This document shows, one piece after another, positions 63,324 through 64,000 of a DNA stretch of 64,000 nucleotides; within the stretch, counting starts at the first letter, position 1; the number at the start of each line of letters is the position of its first letter. The notes beneath the pieces were generated by a model that was not told the origin of the DNA, did not search any database, and saw only the letters and a program-made list of their open reading frames with translations. Location: assembly GCA_963722665.1 (NCBI GenBank), contig CAVRNW010000043.1, positions 1 to 64,000 of the forward strand, in the 5' to 3' direction. The position numbers and the translations under genes were made by a program. The DNA is from Site-B1 sp963722665 (GTDB taxonomy: Bacteria > Bacteroidota > Bacteroidia > Flavobacteriales > Flavobacteriaceae).

Positions 63324-64000
63324 ATGTTAAAAGCTGGTGTTCTTGGTGCTGGTCACCTCGGAAAAATTCATCTACGCCTGTTAAATCAATCCCCTAAATT
63401 CGAACTTGTTGGATTTTACGATGCAAACCAAACCATCGCAAAAAAAGTAAGTGAAGAACTGGGATATCACAATTTTAATTCTATTGATGACTTAATTGAA
63501 GCCGTTGATGTAGTTGATATTGTTACTCCAACTTTATCTCATTATGAATGTGCAAAAAAAGCCATTGCAAAAGGAAAACATATTTTTATTGAAAAACCTA
63601 TTACCAATACTGTTGAAGAAGCAGAGCATATCAGACAATTATTGGCAGAACATAACTTAAAAGGTCAGGTGGGACATGTAGAACGTTTTAATCCTGCTTT
63701 TCTTGCGGTTAAAGATAAGTTGGAAAAACCTATGTTTATTGAGGCACATCGCTTGGCTGAATTCAATCCTCGTGGAACTGATGTTCCGGTGGTTTTAGAT
63801 CTTATGATCCATGATATTGACATTATTCTTAGCGTGGTGAAATCTAAAGTAAAGACTTTATCGGCAAGTGGTGTTTCTGTTATTAGTGACACACCCGATA
63901 TTGCCAATGCACGAATTGAATTTGAAAATGGATGTGTGGCAAACCTAACAGCTAGCCGAATTTCTTTAAAAAATATGCGTAAAACACGTTTCTTTCAAAA
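63324..64000 (+). CDS. Gfo/Idh/MocA family oxidoreductase (3' end outside the window)
   Basis: The first 225 residues of an NAD(P)-dependent dehydrogenase open with MLKAGVLGAGHLGKIHLRLL (Rossmann GxGxxG). The dinucleotide region continues with VGFYDANQTIAKKV, DVVDIVTPTLSHYECAKKAI and the family signature lysine in GKHIFIEKPITNTVEEAE. The C-terminal substrate domain begins GQVGHVERFNPAF and includes PVVLDLMIHDIDI with a catalytic-type His. The frame is open to the last base of the window. The sugar or other substrate is unknown; flavobacterial homologues commonly sit near pcm or envelope genes, so this is not informative. Confidence 0.93.
   Translation, partial: MLKAGVLGAGHLGKIHLRLLNQSPKFELVGFYDANQTIAKKVSEELGYHNFNSIDDLIEAVDVVDIVTPTLSHYECAKKAIAKGKHIFIEKPITNTVEEAEHIRQLLAEHNLKGQVGHVERFNPAFLAVKDKLEKPMFIEAHRLAEFNPRGTDVPVVLDLMIHDIDIILSVVKSKVKTLSASGVSVISDTPDIANARIEFENGCVANLTASRISLKNMRKTRFFQ

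Noticed and set aside
1..64000. CRISPR arrays, insertion sequences, prophage or tRNA genes
   Set aside because: No regularly spaced repeats, transposase or integrase motifs, phage structural proteins, or tRNA cloverleaf with the GTTCGA-type arm were found on either strand by reading the intergenic regions.

Overview
The window is a low-GC chromosomal segment of a member of the Bacteroidota, most likely a Flavobacteriaceae species. The evidence is: TAnnTTTG -7 promoter boxes with an upstream TTG about 18-21 bases away; a type IX secretion C-terminal domain; a DUF5686/carboxypeptidase-regulatory outer-membrane protein; a bacillithiol-linked YtxJ; a fused E1 alpha/beta 2-oxoacid dehydrogenase; and an HsdR-N-like orphan beside holA. 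No tRNA, rRNA, CRISPR array, prophage or insertion sequence was seen. Coding density is high, and no gene-free stretch exceeds about 260 bases.

Layout. 1-5138: end of a TlpA-like thioredoxin, rhomboid protease, lipid A type acyltransferase, and a minus-strand pair of GlmM and a class V aminotransferase. 5211-9777: a tightly coupled five-gene run (ACP phosphodiesterase, gamma-glutamyltransferase, AlkD-like protein, ATP-grasp protein, membrane-anchored unknown). 9863-17518: uvrA, a LOG-family protein, a T9SS-secreted endo/exonuclease/phosphatase and a large M1-like protein without zinc ligands that ends like an outer-membrane barrel. 17746-25050: fused E1, polyphosphate-type glucokinase, holA, HsdR-N orphan, glycosyltransferase, OmpA lipoprotein. 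25103-36390: threonylcarbamoyl-AMP synthase, PcrA/UvrD helicase, patatin, M1 aminopeptidase, recG, pheT. 36395-48677: PAP2 phosphatase, fasciclin protein, ABC-F ATPase, degenerate thioredoxin lipoprotein, fructose-6-phosphate aldolase/transaldolase, SDR, SRP RNA (minus strand), glutaminyl cyclase, thioesterase, beta-helix lipoprotein, glyA. 48866-64000: fumarylacetoacetase, unknown lipoproteins, ytxJ, clpB, deoC-deoD, histidine phosphatase, a tandem pair of secreted paralogues, smpB, DUF5686 protein, an NTF2-like secreted protein, pcm, and the start of a Gfo/Idh/MocA oxidoreductase.

Most genes are housekeeping (wall precursor synthesis, DNA repair, translation, tRNA modification, protein quality control, nucleoside and tyrosine catabolism) mixed with envelope and secreted proteins of unknown function. 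The most striking global feature is that six genes, three or four of them normally essential or highly conserved (glmM, tsaC/sua5, pheT, clpB), are each broken by what looks like single-base insertions. This points to consensus sequence errors rather than gene decay. Points of biological interest are the zinc-site-less M1/barrel protein translationally coupled to a T9SS nuclease in the uvrA transcription unit, a calibrated promoter at the SRP RNA that predicts leaderless mRNAs for smpB and the holA-adjacent gene, a clpB/ytxJ block with different codon use, and a tandem pair of undescribed secreted proteins. I did not find a clearly novel defence or mobile system.
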